Positions 59,527 through 64,000 of a stretch of 64,000 nucleotides of DNA are shown piece by piece. The DNA comes from Phoebastria nigripes. Lineage: Eukaryota > Chordata > Aves > Procellariiformes > Diomedeidae. The stretch lies in assembly GCA_035582835.1 (NCBI GenBank), contig JAYKAV010003065.1:329271-393270 (forward strand), in the 5' to 3' direction. The notes beneath the pieces are model-generated. The model was not told the origin of the DNA and did not search any database. It worked only from the letters and a program-made list of their open reading frames with translations. The translations under genes and the position numbers were made by a program. Position 1 is the stretch's first letter, and every line of letters begins with the position of its first letter.

Positions 59527-62500
59527 ACAAAAAAAACCAAACCAAAAAACCCACATTCCTGAACTTCTGTGAAAATTCTGGACTGCAATTTACATGTTTG
59601 TGCTATCCACTTCATTTAAGTTTGTGCATAAAACACACACAGCCCCTCTACAACAACTGCTATATATCTAAAATGGCATACACAGACAATCATATCTCAT
59701 CTCTCACAGTTTCAGGTGAATCCAGACTACTGTTGTCACTGACATTAAACTAGTTTACATTCAGCCTTGCCAGGCAGATTTAGGCCTATGGTTTCTGTCA
59801 CTCGTTACATACAGCAGCTTTGGAGATTCTTAGGAAATCAAGTTTATATGTAGTCGAGAATAAGGCACAGCAGCTGGATATACTAACCTTGAGAAACTGA
59901 GCAAAGCCTCCTGAAATTCAACGTATTTCACACAGAACCTATACTAGTATCACAAAATGAAATATCACCATTTTAAAAGTAGGGTAGCAAAGGCTTTATA
60001 TACTATGGGAAATCATGATTCAATAATTCTTTCAGTCTCAAATGCTTATGACATGCAAATCTCTTTTGCAGCTTGCATATGTACCAATAAAGCAAATAAA
60101 GTTCCTGTGAAAGCCTGCCAGACTCCATTAAAATAAATTAATCATCGAAGCAAGGGTTCAAGATGAGAAATTTATCCTGCTCGGCATTATAAACGGAAAG
60201 CTCATTTAAAATAGAGGAACATCCAGAAATATTTACAAAAGCACAGTATAGATGACTGTTAAAACATGAGAGGACGTTAGAGATCTTAAGACAGAGCTAA
60301 ACCTGAAAACAGTGACATCTGTCACTGAGGATCCGCAGACCCAGGTATCAAAAGTACGCCAAATTAGGTATATTTTCCTTGTGGATTCTAGAGGCACATG
60401 CATGTAAATAACAACTTTTTTGACAATAGCTGGACAAACGGGTTACAGCCCAAGAACTAGAAAAGAGATCTTTCAGAAAAACCACAGGGGAAGGACTACA
60501 AGGTCCATGCCGTTGGCAGGCTGCCCACTGACCTGCAGAGCAGTGGTCAGACCCACATCAGGTGGCCGGACCCTCAGTGCAACGTAATGCCAATAAAGCT
60601 ATATTTTATGCTCAGGAAAAACAAACAAACAAAAAAATCTGTCTGAACACTGCATATTGCTTTTATCCACCCAACGTACTCCCTCAGGGAAAAAATAAAC
60701 ATGATAGGTATGCAAAATTTCATAACCAGGTAAATTGCCACAAAACCTCATCCTCTAGAAACAAAGGCTTTGCAGCACATTTCCACAAGCACTGACCATT
60801 TTCATAGTTAGACCTGAATTTGTTTGGGAGAGGAGAACGATTATGTGTAGGAAGATGAGAAACTGAATACACAAAAACATATCACTCAGGATCCTATTTT
60901 TGCCACAAAACAGGTAACGCGGCTCTTAATAACATATCTGTGATCACTTGCCAACACAAAACCAAAGGCTGCTTCCTAAAAGCGGGGCCGGCTGCCCGTT
61001 GCTGCCTGTTGCCGTGACTGTCACCCGTCAGTCATGCAGATAACTCTCGGATGATGATGCAGTTCGGGATCACCTTCCTGGAGCCCTTCTCCACCCTGGC
61101 TGTTCTCGCGGCCCCGTCAGTAAGGGCTGATGAGGAGCAGGCTGGGCCAGGCGACGACCTGCTCTGCACCACGTTTGCCTGGTGGTTCCTTTTCCCTCTG
61201 CGGTCAGGAGGGCCTGCCGCACGCAGTGCAGCATTTTTGTTTTGCCATGCTGCTGCTCAGTTGTTTTTCAAGCGGCTTCGTGCAGCAGATGTTCTCAGTC
61301 CCACATGTGCTTTTTTGCTCCCTCTAATGACATTTTTCCTATGCAAACAGTAGCTTCTACTGCTTTTNCTGTTTTTGTGAAAAACACAAAACCCACACTT
61401 CGACTGGTTTTCTTTTCAACCTTCTCAGCAATGGTGGAGGTGGGCCTTTTCTCTCCTCTCCCTCCACCCGTACCAGCACCAAGGGAAGACGCTTCCTCAC
61501 AGCCTCCGCTCAGGTCTTCCTGCCTGTGCCCCCTGACTCCCACTGAGCTTTGTGAAATTAGCTTTTGCAAGCTCTCCCCACCCCTCTCGTTCAGCTGAAT
61601 GGAGCCACTGACACACAGAACAATTCCTTTATACCACAGACAGCAAGAATATTTTTAAAACGCTCTTTCTTTGCTCTCTTGGCTGTTCACGCTGACTCTG
61701 AAGGGGAACCTCATCAACCCCTACGCAAAGCAGCAGCAGCGATGAGTAGCCTCTCCCTCTGTGACTTCTGCGTGATATACCTGCGATTTGTTTTGCTTTC
61801 TAAGCTGGTGCCACAACAGCTCATTGCTTTGAGCGGTGCTGGTACTGAGTCACAGAAGATGACAGAAATAAGGGGTGCCCCCACCCCACAACACCTATGC
61901 TGGAGGGATCCTTGCTCTGCAGGAGGATGTGCCGTTTCCATTCGCCTGTCCTGCTCTTTGTCCAGAGCAGATTTAGGAACTACAGCCCCTTTTTTATAAT
62001 CTGCTTCCAAATCGCAATTCACTCCATTCCCTTTTTCACTCCCTCCACACCTTTAGTCTGTCATTTGCCTGGAATTTTTTCCCTTCTCCTCTCTACACTT
62101 CACTCCCACAGCTCGCCCACCCACTCTACGAATAAGAGGGGGAGAGCTCGCAGGGGAAGAGAAAGGCTTTTACAGGTAATTTGATGTAATTCATGGCATA
62201 TTGTTTCTTTGTAATGCTTGTGTGAGTTTCATATTCATGAAGAGGATAAATTTACAATGGTGCCTGTAACCCAGCAATGTTGCAGCAGCTTGCACACACA
62301 GCTCTGCTAGCTCTGCTCAAGGATGACCTTCAGAGTCTCTCTGGAGGTTTTTTTAAGTTTTATTATATTTCAGGAAATTAACTCATCTTTTTTTTTTTTT
62401 TTTTAAGTAATCTTTTACACTATGCAAACAGGGTGTGAAGTCTTTCCAAATTCAAGCACTAGTATTTTAGACCACGCTTTGCGGAGACATTAATGACTAA

Positions 62501-62573
62501 TGGGTAAAGGAATGGTGAATAATCAAAATATAGAGTTCAGCCTTAAAACAGAGAGGCAAGATGACCTTTACCC

Positions 62574-62612
62574 AAAAAAAAAAAAAAAAAAAAAGAAAAA
62601 AAAAGAAAAAAA
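62574..62612. repeat. A-rich simple repeat
   Basis: About 21 A, then A-runs separated by single G. Confidence 0.85.
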
Positions 62613-63882
62613 GACAGAGCTAGTTACAACAACAAAAAAATCACCCATGTTCAGATCCTCTGCATGATATTAGCATGATCGTGAGCTAATAGAGCCATAA
62701 TGAAGCATTACAACTTTAAAAACAGGATAAGGAATTCTTATCCAGAACAGAAGGAAAAACCTGCAGCATTTGCTACCATTTTCATTTTTACCTCCACCTT
62801 TCTAAAAACAAAACAAAAAACCCCACAAAATCCCCAAACATACTACTAAAAAAAGGACCTTTTTTTTTTCAAAATGCAAGCCCCAAGAACCCAAAACACC
62901 GCATGTAAACGTGATCTACTGTGTAATACTGCATCTTTTTTTAATTTCTTTGACGAAAAGTCCATGTTTTACAGTGTACCTCAGAATTATAATGCACTGA
63001 AGTAATGGTTTACTCCTTAGAAGACTCCCAAACTTGTAAGGAAAAAGACATTTATGCTGATAAGAACACTGGTCATTTCATAATTAATAATGTTATGCTA
63101 TCAAATGAAAGATTATTTCATTTAGTTTAATTTTCAATTTCTTATTGTGGAAGAAAGTCCTATTTCTGAAATAGTAATTTGTACAGTTAGGACATGAAAT
63201 TTTCACAAGCATTTTAAAATATGATTGGTAATTTTAGATAAAAAGAAAACCAAGTAAACATCCTTTCTCAGAATTACTGAACTAAAAAGTGCCTGGAGAA
63301 AACAGGCCTTCCAGACTCTTAAGATTTCACCATGCAGAAAATAAGAGAATGCACATCCTCTAAGGCTGTCCAAATTTCCTGCTCTCCAAAAAACCTAAAG
63401 TTTCAGTCTGTATTTTTCTGGATTTTAATTTTACTTTTTTTTTCAATGAAGATCCTGTGGAAAAAAGCACCTCCCTTGCAGTGTGTCATTTTAGATACTT
63501 GCTCATCATCAATTATTACTGAATGAAGGGAAAACTTCCTAATACTAAAATCTAATAGTCAGTGAAATACTATTTCAAGCAGAGGAGCGGCAGCTCCCCA
63601 CCAGCTCTTATAAATTAGGACTAGACTGGACAAAAGAGGGGAGACTCAAGCAACCATCCTGCAACGCATTGGTCAAGGCAGATAATGGTGAACGTGGATA
63701 AAATAATTTAATGCAGCTTTTCCCTGCTCTTCTTTGTGGATTGAAGAACAAGCAAATCCGAACACATGTAAATGACATTTCTGACTTATCATCAAAGTTA
63801 CCAGTAAATCCTCACTGCACATGTATATTTTGTATTCTATAAACTCAAACTACAACTGTACACACAGACTGATGGAACTTAA

Positions 63883-63898
63883 TAAATAAATAAATAAA
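63883..63898. repeat. (AATA)n microsatellite
   Basis: About four tetramer copies in AT-rich intron. Confidence 0.8.
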
Positions 63899-64000
63899 AA
63901 AGATTAACTCCTCTATACCTATTCATAACTGCCTTTTCAAAACTAACTGCTCTCACCAGGGTTTGCTCACAGGAAAAGCCTTTGTACAGGTAACAAAGCA

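Larger units (their letters stand above)
59421..64000 (-). other. NAB1: NAB1 intron running off the window
   Basis: No upstream NAB1 exon is recognisable, so this is probably a single intron extending past the right edge. It holds an (AAAAAC)n tract (59495-59526), a 23-nt splice-bracketed segment (59888-59910), a GC-richer stretch (60960-62160), poly(T) (62388-62404), a long A-rich tract (62574-62612) and (AATA)n (63883-63898). Weak exon-like words near 60533 and 63957 could not be supported. Confidence 0.6.

Noticed and set aside
60533..60600. Exon-like stretch with donor ctgcag/gtcagt on the minus strand
   Set aside because: No good acceptor and no NAB1 sequence; the peptide matches nothing expected upstream of the DGYPDFQ exon.
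61051..61353. 100-codon frame with a hydrophobic, signal-like start
   Set aside because: It is antisense within a NAB1 intron, has no homology I can name, and overlapping frames of equal length suggest a composition effect.
63949..64000. Possible NAB1 exon at the right edge (donor ccctg/gtgaga)
   Set aside because: None of the reading frames gives the expected NAB1 residues before DGYPDFQ.
1..64000. CRISPR arrays, operons, bacterial insertion sequences, tRNA or rRNA genes
   Set aside because: No regularly spaced direct repeats, no tRNA A/B boxes with a cloverleaf that I could support, and the sequence is clearly vertebrate nuclear DNA.

Overview
This looks like about 64 kb of a bird nuclear genome. 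The evidence is a solo endogenous-retroviral LTR of a type I recognise from many bird genomes (36295-36842), CR1 LINE 3' ends with the tandem 8-bp tail seen as tagaatcatagaatcat on the + strand (35687-35800), long stretches without genes, and spliced exons with vertebrate splice signals. Single ambiguous bases (n) are scattered through the window, as expected of a draft assembly. There are no bacterial operons, no CRISPR array, and no rRNA or tRNA gene that I can support.

The only gene I can identify securely is the 3' half of NAB1 (NGFI-A/EGR1-binding protein 1), on the minus strand. Four phase-consistent coding exons lie at 59310-59420, 56837-56978, 55492-55641 and 54255-54346. They encode about the last 164 residues and end in the family's C-terminus IKTEPEDxR. 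A 3'UTR of about 2.6 kb follows, down to an AATAAA at 51642-51647. Earlier NAB1 exons lie beyond the right edge. The introns hold short exon-like segments with good splice sites (59104-59136, 58074-58096, 59888-59910) and two possible alternative last exons (54572-54693, 52168-52238). All of these are unproven.

From 1 to 51.6 kb the sequence is intergenic, downstream of NAB1. In vertebrates GLS usually follows NAB1 in the same orientation, so the CpG island at 1-480 may be the promoter side of GLS, with GLS itself beyond the left edge (inference). A possible + strand exon lies at 773-866. About 0.9-9.5 kb is AT-rich and single-copy-looking, with one old CR1/L3-like fragment. About 9.5-40.8 kb is mixed to GC-rich, with CpG-rich foci near 26.5-26.7 kb and 28.3-28.5 kb and a mobile-element cluster at 35.7-36.8 kb. 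A sharply AT-rich block at 40.83-41.93 kb contains the most striking non-coding structure here: a 114-nt near-perfect hairpin (41025-41138). About 41.9-51.6 kb is GC-rich spacer with a CpG-rich stretch (47.4-48.3 kb), a CR1 remnant and long homopolymers.

I see no multigene system. The points most worth following are the hairpin, the complete solo LTR with its target duplication, the lineage-specific structure of the NAB1 C-terminus, and the orphan CpG-rich foci.
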